Shown here: in pieces, positions 1 through 7,264 of the stretch | Layout of the letters: every line of letters starts with the position of its first letter | How positions within the stretch are numbered: position 1 is the stretch's first letter | NCBI RefSeq assembly: GCF_000721105.1 | Contig: NZ_JOEV01000005.1 | Location: 1 to 64,000, forward strand | DNA from: Streptomyces cellulosae | GTDB lineage: Bacteria; Actinomycetota; Actinomycetes; Streptomycetales; Streptomycetaceae | DNA: 64,000 nt | Reading direction: 5' to 3' | Made by a program: the position numbers and the translations under genes | Notes under the pieces: generated by a model | The model's input: only the letters and a program-made list of their open reading frames with translations | Database searches by the model: none | Told to the model about the DNA's origin: nothing

Positions 1-87
1 TACGAGCACCGGGCAGACCTTCACCAGGGGCTCCTCGAACTCGCCTGCTCGATCATCTGCCTGCGGCGGCTCTCGCGATCATTCTGA
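1..87 (+). pseudogene. C-terminal end of an IS5-like transposase (5' part outside window)
   Basis: The frame starting at base 1 is open to a TGA at 85-87 and reads as a tail with the pattern YEHRADLHQGLLELACSII followed by CLRRL. This resembles the last residues of IS5-type DDE transposases of Streptomyces, which commonly end in an HQG...ICxRRL motif. Only 28 codons are in the window, so whether the element is intact upstream cannot be judged. The call rests on motif memory only. Confidence 0.55.
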
Positions 88-96
88 AACGATCAG

Positions 97-507
97 TTAG
101 TTGATGATTTCGGCGCGGTCATCCAGACGGATTGCGGCCAGCCGGTCTCGCCACATCTGGAGAGCTTCGGGTGTCAGTCGCGTCCAGTCGCTGACCTCTC
201 CAACGATCCGGAGCGGTTCCCTGCTGCGATAGGAGCGGGTGGGATTGCCAGGGAACTTTCTGTCGGTGACGTTTGGGTCGTTCTCGAACTCCCCGGTCGG
301 TTCGACGACATACACTCGCGGGGCCCCGTCGCCGGCGGCAAGTTCCGCGGCGAGTCCCGCGCCGTCACGCAAGGCGGTGAAGTAGATGTGATTCATCAAG
401 ATTTCGGGCCGGTAGTTGGAGCGGAAACCGGCGGTGAGGTGATCTCCGACCCGCAGCTCGGCCTTTGTGCCGTGAAAGAACGGCCCCTCGTCCAACGCCT
501 CGTCCAT
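97..507 (-). CDS. arr: NAD(+)-rifampin ADP-ribosyltransferase (Arr)
   Basis: This 136-residue protein matches the Arr family in length and motifs. It has an N-terminal FFHGTKAEL block (the HGT NAD-binding signature), then HIYFTAL, RVYVVEPTGEFENDPN, and the hallmark KFPGNPTRSYRSREPLRIVGE cut here as FPGNPTRSYR and EPLRIVGE. Arr transfers ADP-ribose from NAD+ to the C23 hydroxyl of rifamycins and so inactivates them in the cytoplasm. The gene is monocistronic, points toward the left edge, and stops 10 bases from the transposase relic, a setting typical of a mobile resistance gene. ATG at 507 is the only reasonable start. The family assignment is very secure; its real substrate in this host is inferred. 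Confidence 0.93.
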   Translation of the reverse strand: MDEALDEGPFFHGTKAELRVGDHLTAGFRSNYRPEILMNHIYFTALRDGAGLAAELAAGDGAPRVYVVEPTGEFENDPNVTDRKFPGNPTRSYRSREPLRIVGEVSDWTRLTPEALQMWRDRLAAIRLDDRAEIIN

Positions 508-519
508 CGACGCAGGTTA

Positions 520-1041
520 TCAAACCAAGCTGTCGTGACGGCGAGATATCCAGGACGGCGCGGACGCCGTGATCACACCATGCACAGCAACCTCAACCAA
601 CGCTGCCCGGTAGTTACCAGCGCTTCGAAGAGTGACCGCCAAGCCGCCACCGGCGTCGGGGTCCCGCTTGTCTCTGAGGTAGGCGACCACCAGACAACGC
701 GGCCGGTTGAAGATCCCGATCAGGATGATCAGTAACAAGCAGAGCATCATCCCACCGATTGCCACCGCCGAAATCCCCCACCAAGGCTCGGTCGGTTTCT
801 GTGTCCCCGTGATCGGGAGTCCCATGGCCAGCGCGATCACCATGAAGGCCATGAAGGCCATGTTGGCCGCAACGACCAGGACGCCACGTGTGAGGAACCA
901 TCCCGGCGCCCCTCTCACACTGAACGATCGCGCGACATCGGGAACGCGCTCGGGATGCCCCCCAGAGTGGGATGACCGCCACGACGTACCGGACAGCCAG
1001 CGCCCCACGAACAGGTCTGGCGCAATGAGGTCGCCGATCAC
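520..1041 (-). CDS. hypothetical small membrane protein
   Basis: I do not recognise this family. I start it at the GTG at 1041 because a GGAG lies 7 bases upstream; the longer frame to 1347 has an N-terminus that looks like random frame readthrough. The 173-residue product has two hydrophobic stretches, one around VLVVAANMAFMAFMVIALAM and one around GGMMLCLLLIILIGIF. They are separated by a short polar loop (TGTQKPTEPWW) and followed by a basic tail with RPRCLVVAYLRDKRD. This predicts two membrane helices with both ends probably cytoplasmic. It lies 12 bases upstream of arr in the same direction and could be cotranscribed, but nothing shows a functional link. Confidence 0.5.
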   Translation of the reverse strand: MIGDLIAPDLFVGRWLSGTSWRSSHSGGHPERVPDVARSFSVRGAPGWFLTRGVLVVAANMAFMAFMVIALAMGLPITGTQKPTEPWWGISAVAIGGMMLCLLLIILIGIFNRPRCLVVAYLRDKRDPDAGGGLAVTLRSAGNYRAALVEVAVHGVITASAPSWISRRHDSLV

Positions 1042-1360
1042 TTGCTGACTCCGCCCGTGTGTCGCCCGAACGCAGCCGGTCCAGGACAGATCGTCATCTC
1101 TCCGGCGGGACAGGGGTGCGGACGCGCTGTTACCTCCGGCAGCAACCGCCCCGGGCTCCCATCCCGTCTGCCGTCGACCCACACGCCGTGGGGCGGGCGT
1201 GGTTCCTGGCGTCCAGGTGGAACGCGCCACTGTACGAACGACCTGCATGCCAGGGGCCGCGTCAGCGAGCGGCAGCCCCGCCCTCAGCCGCTGAGTCGCG
1301 GTAGGGACAGGACCGTCCAAGCCTTGAATGATCAGAACTGACTCCACCCGGCAAGCAATC

Positions 1361-1374
1361 GGATTGCCCTATCC
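1361..1374. promoter_or_regulatory. candidate TetR operator, copy 1 (upstream of SDR gene)
   Basis: GGATTGCCCTATCC is a near-palindrome (GGAT...ATCC arms). The same 14-mer with one change is found 20 bases upstream of the tetR-type gene at 4084-4097. It sits in the promoter region of the SDR gene that starts at 1482. Shared, imperfectly symmetric sites in front of a regulator and a target gene are the usual sign of a TetR operator. Confidence 0.6.
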
Positions 1375-1404
1375 AGTTCCGTGGTACCGTAGCGGCAGCG
1401 AACC

Positions 1405-1418
1405 GGAAAGGCCTATCC
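1405..1418. promoter_or_regulatory. candidate TetR operator, copy 2 (upstream of SDR gene)
   Basis: GGAAAGGCCTATCC shares the core GGCCTATCC with the site at 4084-4097 and lies 63 bases ahead of the SDR start codon. The spacing from this core to the start (1418 to 1482) is within one base of the spacing from the core at 4097 to the truncated SDR copy at 4160, which supports a common promoter architecture. Confidence 0.58.
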
Positions 1419-1481
1419 AATTGCGTGAACCTGTCCTGATCTTGGTCTTTCGGTGCCACCTCTTCCCGAAAGGATTTTGCT

Positions 1482-2189
1482 GTGACCAGCATCGCCATCG
1501 TCGGAGCCGGCCCTCAGATGGGCCTGGCCATCGCCCGTACCTTCGGCTCCCAGGGCATCGACGTCGCCCTGATCTCCCGCAACCGCGAGAAGCTCGACGA
1601 CCTGGTCGGCACGCTCGGCGCCGAGGGCATCACCGCCGCCGCGTTCCCCGCGGACGTCCTCGACCGCGACGCGCTCACCCAGGCACTCCAGGACGCCGCC
1701 GCGCACTTCGGCGGCATCGACGTCCTGGAGTACTCCCCGGTGGGGACCTTCGGCGTCACCACGCTGACCGCACCGGCCACCACCGCGCCGTCCGATGTGG
1801 AGTTCGAGATGAACTTCCAGCTCTACGGGGCCATTGCCGCCACCCAGGCGGTACTGCCCGCGATGCGCGAGGCCGGCGCAGGCACTCTGCTCTACACCAC
1901 CGGTGCCGGCTCGATCTGGCCCGACCCGCGGGTCGCCAATGTCAACGCCGCCGCCGCGGCGCTGCGCAACTGGGTGATGAACCTGCACAAGGAGCTGGCC
2001 GACGCCTGCACCGGCATCCAGGCCGCCCACGTCGGCATCGACTCCTCCATCGGCGTCTCCGTCATTCCCGGCGTGGAGGCGGCCCGGCCCGAGCAGATCA
2101 CCCCTCTGTACTGGGCACTGCACACCACCAAGCGTGACCGGAGCGAACTCGTCTTCAAGCTCGACGAGGACGGCTTTCCCCGCGGCTGA
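1482..2189 (+). CDS. SDR-fold protein lacking the catalytic Tyr/Lys pair
   Basis: This 235-residue protein begins with a Rossmann nucleotide-binding motif (IVGAGPQMGLAIA, GxGxxxG type). A typical SDR topology follows: SRNREKLDDLV after strand 2, a PADV motif after strand 3, and TLLYTTGAGS where the catalytic Ser/Thr lies. Where active SDRs have YxxxK this protein has VNAAA, so the canonical proton relay is missing. It may bind NAD(P) and act as a sensor or use another mechanism. GTG at 1482 has an AAAGGA site 7 bases upstream. Two operator-like repeats shared with the TetR gene at 3369-4064 precede it, so derepression by a TetR ligand is likely. Truncated copies of the same gene lie at 4160 and 21584. 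Confidence 0.82.
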   Translation: MTSIAIVGAGPQMGLAIARTFGSQGIDVALISRNREKLDDLVGTLGAEGITAAAFPADVLDRDALTQALQDAAAHFGGIDVLEYSPVGTFGVTTLTAPATTAPSDVEFEMNFQLYGAIAATQAVLPAMREAGAGTLLYTTGAGSIWPDPRVANVNAAAAALRNWVMNLHKELADACTGIQAAHVGIDSSIGVSVIPGVEAARPEQITPLYWALHTTKRDRSELVFKLDEDGFPRG

Positions 2190-2256
2190 CAGCACGCCGA
2201 GCCGTGCCCGGCCCGCCTGGTCGCCGGCCAGCCCGCGTGTTCCCCGCCGCCGTGAA

Positions 2257-2575
2257 CGGCCCCGCACCAGGCCGGACAGGTCCTGGCCGACAAGGCGTAT
2301 TCCTCCCGTACGATCGGCAGCCACTCGCTCAAGCGCGGTATCCGGACGGTGATCCCCGTCCCGGCCGACCGGCGACGTCACCGACTGCGGCGGGGAAGCC
2401 GGGGCGGCAGGCCACCGGCCTCGACCGCGAGACCTCCAAGCAGCGCAATACCGTCGAGCGGCGCATCAACCGCCTGAAGCAATGGCGCGGCATCGCCACC
2501 CGTTACGAGAAGACCTCGACCATCTACCTGGCCGGGCTCCACGTCGCGAGCATTATTCTCCGGTCCGCCCAGTGA
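2257..2575 (+). pseudogene. IS5-like transposase relic with frameshift
   Basis: Two adjoining frames together rebuild the C-terminal part of an IS5-type DDE transposase. Bases 2257-2420 encode VLADKAYSSRTIG, then KRGIRTVIP and RGSRGGRPPA. After a one-base loss near 2420 the reading shifts to DRETSKQRNTVERRINRLKQ, then WRGIATRYEKT and YLAGLHVASI, ending at the stop at 2573. ADKAYSS is the region around the second catalytic Asp, and NTVERRINRLKQWRGIATRYEKT carries the catalytic Glu. The 5' half is missing. It separates the SDR gene from the DHFR-like gene and marks old insertion activity. Confidence 0.8.
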
Positions 2576-2590
2576 TCCAGACTACTCCGC

Positions 2591-3196
2591 TTAGTAACTG
2601 TCGTAGCTGGGCTTGCCGTTCGGCCGGTAGACGCCGACGATGGTGCCGCCCTTCGTCGTCGAGACGCTGACCGGCTCCAGCGCAGTGGGGATCGCTCCGT
2701 CGGCGAACAGCCGCTTGCCGGTGCCGATGATCACCGGATGGATGGTCAGCCGGTACTCGTCTACGAGGCCGTTCCGCATGAGGGTCTGGGCGAGGTCTCC
2801 GCTGCCGACGACGTTGATGTTGCCGCCGTCAGACACCTTCAGCTTGTGTACGGCATCGACGATGTCGCCCTCCAGCAGCGTGGAGTTCTGCCACTCGACG
2901 GACGTCAGGGTTCGAGACGCCACGTACTTGTGCATGCTGTTCATCCGATCGGTGAACGGGTTGTCCGGATCCGCGGTCGGCCAGTACGACGCGAAGATCT
3001 CGTACGTCTTGCGGCCGAGCAGCATCGCGTCGGAGTGCTCGTACCAACCGGCGATGGCCGTACCGACCTCGTCGTCGGCCACCGGCTTCTGCCAGCCGCC
3101 GTGCTCGAAGCCGCTCTCAGCGTCCTCGTCCGGACCGCCCGGCGCCTGCATGACGCCGTCCAGCGTCAGGAACGTGCAAACGGTGATCTTGCGCAT
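2591..3196 (-). CDS. dihydrofolate reductase-like (RibD C-terminal fold) protein
   Basis: The start at 3196 is chosen for its AGGGAG ribosome site; the longer open frame upstream is not protein-like. The 201-residue product opens with MRKITVCTFLTLDGVMQAPG, the strand-loop of the RibD_C/DHFR-like family. It has AMLLGRKTYEIFASYWP (NADPH-loop region), then NVVGSGDLAQTLMRNGLVDEY near the C-terminus, where GSGDLAQTLM is the second nucleotide-contact motif. These proteins are NADPH-dependent reductases of unknown substrate, commonly found beside regulators in Streptomyces, and need not reduce dihydrofolate. It lies downstream of the TetR gene on the same strand with a 172-base gap. Confidence 0.87.
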   Translation of the reverse strand: MRKITVCTFLTLDGVMQAPGGPDEDAESGFEHGGWQKPVADDEVGTAIAGWYEHSDAMLLGRKTYEIFASYWPTADPDNPFTDRMNSMHKYVASRTLTSVEWQNSTLLEGDIVDAVHKLKVSDGGNINVVGSGDLAQTLMRNGLVDEYRLTIHPVIIGTGKRLFADGAIPTALEPVSVSTTKGGTIVGVYRPNGKPSYDSY

Positions 3197-3368
3197 GGTG
3201 CGCTCCCTTCGTCGAGGGGTGGACGGCACAACCTCCGGAAACTCATCGGTGGAACTTCCCCCGCGCAGCACGACGGCCGTCGTGGGGATCAGCCCGGCAG
3301 TGAGGTGCGGTCCCTCAGCCGACATGTTGCCGTGGTGCCGCACTTCGGCACGCGTCCCGGCCCTGGGG

Positions 3369-4064
3369 TCAGCTGCTCTTGCCCGGCGGCGGTGTGGCGG
3401 TGCCCTGGCCGGCGCGGAGCATGGCCTTGTAGAGGGGTTCATGCCCGGGCGCGGCGGGCAGGGGGCCGCGCGCCGGTGCCTCGAGGGACTGGACGAACAA
3501 GGCGACGACGCGGCGCCAGGCATCCGGGGCGGCGTCGCCGGTGGCGTTGACCACTCCGGCGTTGGCCATGTGGATCAATACCAGGTCCGAGGGGTCGAAG
3601 TCCTCGCGCAGGCGGCCGGTGGCCTTGGCGCGGTCGATGAGGCGCAACATGGCCTCGTACGCCTCGCTGCGGCGTTGCTCCAGGACCTTGGCGGTGGGGA
3701 AGGACATGGTCAGGACGTCGGCGAAACCGCTGTCGGCAGCCTGCATCCCACAGGCGGCCTCGATGTAACCGACGAAACCGTTCCAGGGGTCGGGGTCGTC
3801 CAGGGCGACGGCGACCGCGTCGGCGTAGGCGCCCATGCGGTCGGAGAAGACCGCGTCGACCAGTTCCTCCTTCGTCGGGAAGCGGCGGAACATCGTGGCG
3901 ATCCCCACACCCGCCTCGCGAGCCACGGAGGCCATGGAAGCGCTCAGACCATCCCGCGCGAACACCGTGCGCGCGGCGGCGATGATCCGTTCCCGATTGC
4001 GCTCGGCATCACTGCGCAGAGGCTGAGCGGCGGGACCGTCAGGGTGCTGGGCGCCAGGGTTCAT
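3369..4064 (-). CDS. TetR/AcrR-family transcriptional regulator (SDR-linked)
   Basis: This 231-residue regulator has an N-terminal TetR HTH at about residues 20-70: RERIIAAARTVFARDGLSAS, then MASVAREAGVGIATMFRRFP and TKEELVDAVF. The turn-recognition helix reads GVGIATMFRRFPTK. The C-terminal all-helical ligand-binding domain has the PDPWNGFVGYIE type seen in the SDR-linked TetR subfamily. ATG at 4064 is preceded by a 14-base near-palindrome (4084-4097) that recurs in front of the SDR gene at 1482. The regulator thus probably represses itself and that SDR gene. A truncated SDR copy diverges from it at 4160, which indicates that the ancestral arrangement was a divergent tetR-SDR pair. Confidence 0.92.
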   Translation of the reverse strand: MNPGAQHPDGPAAQPLRSDAERNRERIIAAARTVFARDGLSASMASVAREAGVGIATMFRRFPTKEELVDAVFSDRMGAYADAVAVALDDPDPWNGFVGYIEAACGMQAADSGFADVLTMSFPTAKVLEQRRSEAYEAMLRLIDRAKATGRLREDFDPSDLVLIHMANAGVVNATGDAAPDAWRRVVALFVQSLEAPARGPLPAAPGHEPLYKAMLRAGQGTATPPPGKSS

Positions 4065-4083
4065 ACCGGCCAGTATAGCTATC

Positions 4084-4097
4084 GGATTGGCCTATCC
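4084..4097. promoter_or_regulatory. candidate TetR operator, copy 3 (between tetR and SDR relic)
   Basis: GGATTGGCCTATCC is palindromic except for one central pair. It lies 20 bases upstream of the TetR start and 63 bases upstream of the relic SDR start. It shares GGATTG and CCTATCC with 1361-1374 and GGCCTATCC with 1405-1418. Confidence 0.68.
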
Positions 4098-4159
4098 ACT
4101 TTTGCTGCTGCACTGACAGGATGCGAACCAGATGAGCCTTCCGAATCAGAAACGGATGG

Positions 4160-4275
4160 GTGACTCCAGCCTCGAACGACTTCGACGTCGCCCTGGTCCT
4201 GCGGGACCGCGAGAAGCTCGATGGTCTCGTCGGCACGCTCACCTGCGAGGGCATCACCTCCGCCGCATCACCCTC
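4160..4275 (+). pseudogene. truncated paralogue of the SDR gene
   Basis: After a GTG at 4160 the frame reads DVALVLRDREKLDGLVGTL and then EGITSAA. The intact SDR protein at 1482 has DVALISRNREKLDDLVGTL and EGITAAA at the same place. About 18 codons, including the whole GxGxxG motif, are missing between the start and DVAL. The similarity stops near 4275, where the frame runs into unrelated sequence. This is a decayed duplicate that still sits beside the regulator and operator. The 4276-4621 stretch that follows has no supportable gene. Confidence 0.78.
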
Positions 4276-4621
4276 TGACGCCGCACCACCTCCTTCGCCG
4301 AACCGACCGCGCCGTGCCGTGCCGCGGCACCATCCTGAAGAATGTTCTTGCGCCGAACAGCTCCCACCACAATTCCATGTTCTGGTGGACGCGCTCACGC
4401 AGACAGCTTGAGTGGGAGTCCACAAGCTGCCGGACGTTGCTGGAGTGCGCAGGACCAAGCCGGAGTTCATTTGCATCCTGGTCCTGCTCGAGATCGACGA
4501 CGAGCCAGCAGAAGCAACAGGTGGGGTTCCGGTCCAACGACGCACTCACTCATAGTCCTGCCAACGGGGCAGAGCACGTCACACCCTACGTCCGGAACAG
4601 CACGCCAAAGCGGGACGGGCT
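4276..4621. other. non-coding or decayed stretch
   Basis: Several short frames cross this stretch on both strands but none has a ribosome site, recognisable motif or consistent codon use. A minus-strand frame at 4268-4549 looks weakly protein-like (ERVHQNMELWWELF) but I cannot assign it. It is probably debris from the event that truncated the SDR copy. Confidence 0.4.
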
Positions 4622-5206
4622 TTAGGCCTTGATTGGTGCGGCCGACCTGGCGGCCTGCTCGATCTTCGCGCAGTAGGCTGCACGGGCTTCCTCGTCGATT
4701 TCCTTCTCGTGTTCGGCGCGCAACCCGGTCCGGCCGTCGAGGCCCTCTCGCAGGATATCGGCGTGCCCGGCATGCCGGATGGACTCGCCGAGGACATGGA
4801 CCATGATGGCGAACAGGTTCGTGTCGGCGTAAGGCTCCGGCCACCACGGCACGTGGCCGGGGGCGTCGAGGGGAAGCTCGTTGATCGTCGCGTCCGAGTG
4901 CTCCCACGTGCGCCGGTAGAACCCGATGATCTGATCGCGGGTCTCGTCCTCGGTCGCCCACAGATCGCTGCCGTTGGAGTCCTGCCACCGGGGCAGCGGT
5001 TCCGGGGAAGGGCGGTCGAAGACCTCACCGAAGTACCTGGCCTCGACGGTGGCCACGTGTTTGACCAGGCCGAGGAGGTTGGTCCCGGTCGCTGTCAAAG
5101 GTCGGCGGGCGTCGTATTCGGACAAGCCGTCGAGTTTCCACAGCAGTGCCTTGCGGTCCCGCCGCAGTCTTCCGTGCAGGTTGTCTTTCGCGAATTCATC
5201 GATCAT
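4622..5206 (-). CDS. DinB/DUF664-family protein
   Basis: The 194-residue product (start at 5206, MIDEFAKDN) fits the DinB-like four-helix-bundle superfamily. It has an N-terminal helix with LRRDRKALLWKLDGLSEYDA, then LLGLVKHVATVEARYFGEV, where the His sits in the family's first metal-binding position. The C-terminal part has MVHVLGESIRHAGHADILRE, which provides the two further His ligands. Members bind a divalent metal and include thiol transferases (mycothiol- or bacillithiol-dependent enzymes), a plausible role in an actinomycete, but the substrate is unknown. An alternative ATG at 5224 has a poorer ribosome site. Confidence 0.85.
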   Translation of the reverse strand: MIDEFAKDNLHGRLRRDRKALLWKLDGLSEYDARRPLTATGTNLLGLVKHVATVEARYFGEVFDRPSPEPLPRWQDSNGSDLWATEDETRDQIIGFYRRTWEHSDATINELPLDAPGHVPWWPEPYADTNLFAIMVHVLGESIRHAGHADILREGLDGRTGLRAEHEKEIDEEARAAYCAKIEQAARSAAPIKA

Positions 5207-5403
5207 GCGGCATGAGCCTGCCATGGGCTGCTCGTGGCCTCAAGATCCCGTACGTGGTCCGCAACGACCGGCAGAGCCGAGGCCTGGCCATGGCCGCCGC
5301 CCTGACCTGCTACACGAAACTTGCGAAACTTGCCACCTGAGACACTCTTTTACAAGTCATCTCAATTGGTGAGCGGCGCCCGAGAGGGCGCTGGCCAGGA
5401 AGT

Positions 5404-5743
5404 GTGGAGCAACGGTTGAATGCCGCCGTGGAGAACATCTGGACGCCGGCGCATCAAGCGGTGGAGGACGAGGACGCAGAGGTTTTGGCTCAGTTGCTGG
5501 CTAAGGGAGCCGACCCTGATGAGTTTTGCGGCCAAATGTCGCTCCATGCACGCCATTGACGCGGAAGGTGACGGCGCCTTGCAGAGCGGCGGCCCGCTGA
5601 CTGTGCATACCACTGCTGTGCTCCTGGCCTTCGGTGCTGACTCACAACTGCCAGGGCCTGACGGGCAAACACCCATGGACCTCGCCGTTCACTACGGCCA
5701 TGACCTGGCAGTCGAGCTGTTGCTGCGGCACATCAGCGGGTGA
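5404..5743 (+). pseudogene. ankyrin-repeat protein gene broken by a frameshift
   Basis: Two frames join into one ankyrin-type protein. Frame 1 runs from GTG 5404 and reads TPAHQAVEDEDAEVLAQLL, then AKGADPDEFCGQMSLHA, and stops at about 5559. Frame 2 continues as HAIDAEGDGALQSG, then TTAVLLAFGADSQLPGPDG and QTPMDLAVHYGHDLAVELLL to the stop at 5743. GADPD and GADSQLPGPDGQTPMDLA are ankyrin repeat cores. The overlap of the two readings around LHA(R)HAID places a one-base indel near 5550-5560. The single-protein form would be about 110 residues. Confidence 0.72.
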
Positions 5744-5780
5744 GGCGACGCAGGCAGTTGAGGGTGCAGGCGATCGGCAG

Positions 5781-5940
5781 TTACTCCCACGGGATTTTGG
5801 TGCGGTTGACGTAGAGGACCGCGTCGACGATCTCGCCCAGGTCGTGTGCTCGAGCTGCCGTTCCGGGTCCGGTCCGTCTCGCCCGCCAGGCGTGGCCCTC
5901 GTAGGCGGGGCACGGCTGCTTGCTACGGCGCGTTTTGGCG
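5781..5940 (-). pseudogene. N-terminal fragment of an IS5-like transposase
   Basis: On the minus strand the frame reads AHDLGEIVDAVLYVNRTKIPWE and then meets a stop at 5781-5783; given in pieces, DLGEIVDAVLYV and NRTKIPWE. IS5-type transposases carry DLREIVDAVLYVNRTGIPW in their N-terminal DUF4096-like domain. The part upstream is not clearly homologous and the rest of the transposase is absent. Confidence 0.6.
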
Positions 5941-6379
5941 TCGCGGGGGTCCTGGAGGACGGCCGTGACGCCGAGCACGCCCAACGGAAGGGATCTCAGA
6001 TCTCGTGGCGGCTGCGCTCTCGGCCGGCATACCTCGCAGGGTCTTGGACTTCGCCGGAGGCAGCGAGGAACGTGCCGTGCAATGCGAAGTCATCAGAGCC
6101 ATCGATCTCGCTCAGCCGGAACACATCGACGCCCTCGCCGAGCGACTCGGTGGTCTTTCGGATCAAGACCCACAACGCGTCAACCACCCGGGACCCGCGG
6201 CATGGACAGTGCCGCATGGCATCGATCGAATCCGTTGCGCAACGTCATTACAGACACTTTCGCAACAGGCCGTAGCACCGCCCATTACGTGTCCGTCAGA
6301 TCTCCACGTGCCACCCGGTGGTCATCACAGACCGTGATCTACTTCTGGTCAGGATGCCGATCAACGAGAAGCCGAGGTC
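5941..6379. other. no convincing gene
   Basis: A minus-strand frame at 5996-6217 (73 codons, with VFRLSEIDGSDDFALHGTFL) and an overlapping plus-strand frame are both open, but neither has a ribosome site or a family I recognise. The stretch lies between a transposase fragment and a small intact gene and may be further debris. Confidence 0.35.
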
Positions 6380-6694
6380 ATGACCAATCACTGTTGCGAG
6401 GCGATGACCAGCCGCGTGTACGTGTGCTGCGACCAGCACGACGGCCCCTTCGACTGTCCTGACGCGCTGGTTGATTTCAGTGCCAAGTTCCAGGAGTACG
6501 GGCTGATCATTCATGACGGCGGCACGTCGAGCATCACGATCGACTTCTGCCCCTGGTGCGGACGACGCCTCCCTGAGTCGCAGCGAGACCGATGGTTCGA
6601 CGAGCTGGAGCGCCGCGGGATCGATCCTTGGGAGGACGAGGTGCCTGCCGAGTTCCAGGATCACCGCTGGCTCACCTCTCTGCACCAGGAGTAA
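6380..6694 (+). CDS. small zinc-ribbon-like protein (resembles DUF6980)
   Basis: The 104-residue protein is rich in Cys: HCCEAM at the start, VYVCCDQH, FDCPDALV, and FCPWCGRRLPESQRDRWFDEL in the second half. The CPWC knuckle with the earlier CC and C-H residues could bind one or two zinc ions. The pattern agrees with the uncharacterised actinobacterial DUF6980 family as I remember it. ATG at 6380 has GAGG 5 bases upstream. It stands alone among relics, and its intact frame suggests it is still selected or was acquired recently. Function unknown. Confidence 0.75.
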   Translation: MTNHCCEAMTSRVYVCCDQHDGPFDCPDALVDFSAKFQEYGLIIHDGGTSSITIDFCPWCGRRLPESQRDRWFDELERRGIDPWEDEVPAEFQDHRWLTSLHQE

Positions 6695-6961
6695 TCGAAC
6701 CAGCAGCCTCGGACCACTCCTGAAACACGCCATGGTCGATCTTGCGTCGGCGGAAGGCGTCGATCGTGTCACGGACCGCCGGTACCTGCGGCCACTGTGC
6801 GTGCAACTCGACTGAACCGACAGCCGCCCACCGGCCCGGTGATGAGGTGAACGTCGTGGAGAAAATGGGTCAAGTGCCCGCAAGGTCAGTGGAGAAACCA
6901 GGGAAATCGAGCGCGTGTTCTTGCATTCGCCGGGCACCAGGAGCGACGGAGGTTGATAACT

Positions 6962-7264
6962 ATGGTTCCCCTGCTTCTCGTTCTTCTGCTGGCTCTGATC
7001 CTCTTCGGTGCGGGGTTCGCGCTGAAGGCACTGTGGTGGATCGCCGTCATCGTGCTGGTCGTCTGGCTGCTGGGCTTCGTCATGCGCTCCGCGGACACGG
7101 GCGGCCGCGCCTCGCCCTCGTCGGAGTCGTCCGCACCACCGCGACTTCCATGCTCACCGGCCGGCACCCGCGCCAGCAGTCACGTGACCAAGCCCGCATC
7201 GACCACGCACGATGGCTCCGTGAGGTCCGCCGCGACGCCTGCACAGCGACGCTCGTTCCGATGA
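6962..7264 (+). CDS. small hydrophobic membrane protein with altered C-terminus
   Basis: ATG at 6962 has a strong GGAGG 9 bases upstream. The first 45 residues contain two membrane helices, PLLLVLLLALILFGAGFALK and ALWWIAVIVLVVWLLGFVMR. Streptomyces proteins of this type are about 55 residues long and end in an RGRWYRW-like tail. Here the frame instead runs on for another 55 Pro/Ser/Arg-rich residues from about 7105 to 7264. That tail looks like accidental readthrough after a deletion or rearrangement. Treat the N-terminal half as genuine and the tail as doubtful. Confidence 0.6.
   Translation: MVPLLLVLLLALILFGAGFALKALWWIAVIVLVVWLLGFVMRSADTGGRASPSSESSAPPRLPCSPAGTRASSHVTKPASTTHDGSVRSAATPAQRRSFR

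Noticed and set aside
1042..1347. Upstream extension of the small membrane protein frame to 1347
   Set aside because: The GTG at 1041 has a good SD; residues before it are Arg/Pro-rich and look like out-of-frame GC-rich readthrough.
1413..2381. A 322-codon minus-strand frame opposite the SDR gene
   Set aside because: Its Gly/Val/Asp-rich composition is that of an antisense shadow; the plus-strand gene has clear motifs and a ribosome site.
2640..4163. A 507-codon plus-strand frame across the DHFR-like and TetR genes
   Set aside because: Both minus-strand genes have motifs and ribosome sites; this frame has no conserved motif and is a shadow.
5220..5340. Plus-strand tail IPYVVRNDRQSRGLAMAAAL followed by TCYTKLAKLAT
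   Set aside because: Possibly a transposase C-terminus, but I could not confirm the family and no further homology is visible around it.
6678..6835. Minus-strand segment reading VELHAQWPQVPAVRDT and IDAFRRRKIDHGVFQEW
   Set aside because: Looks protein-like but has no start and overlaps the end of an intact gene; I could not match it to a family, so it is not listed as a relic.
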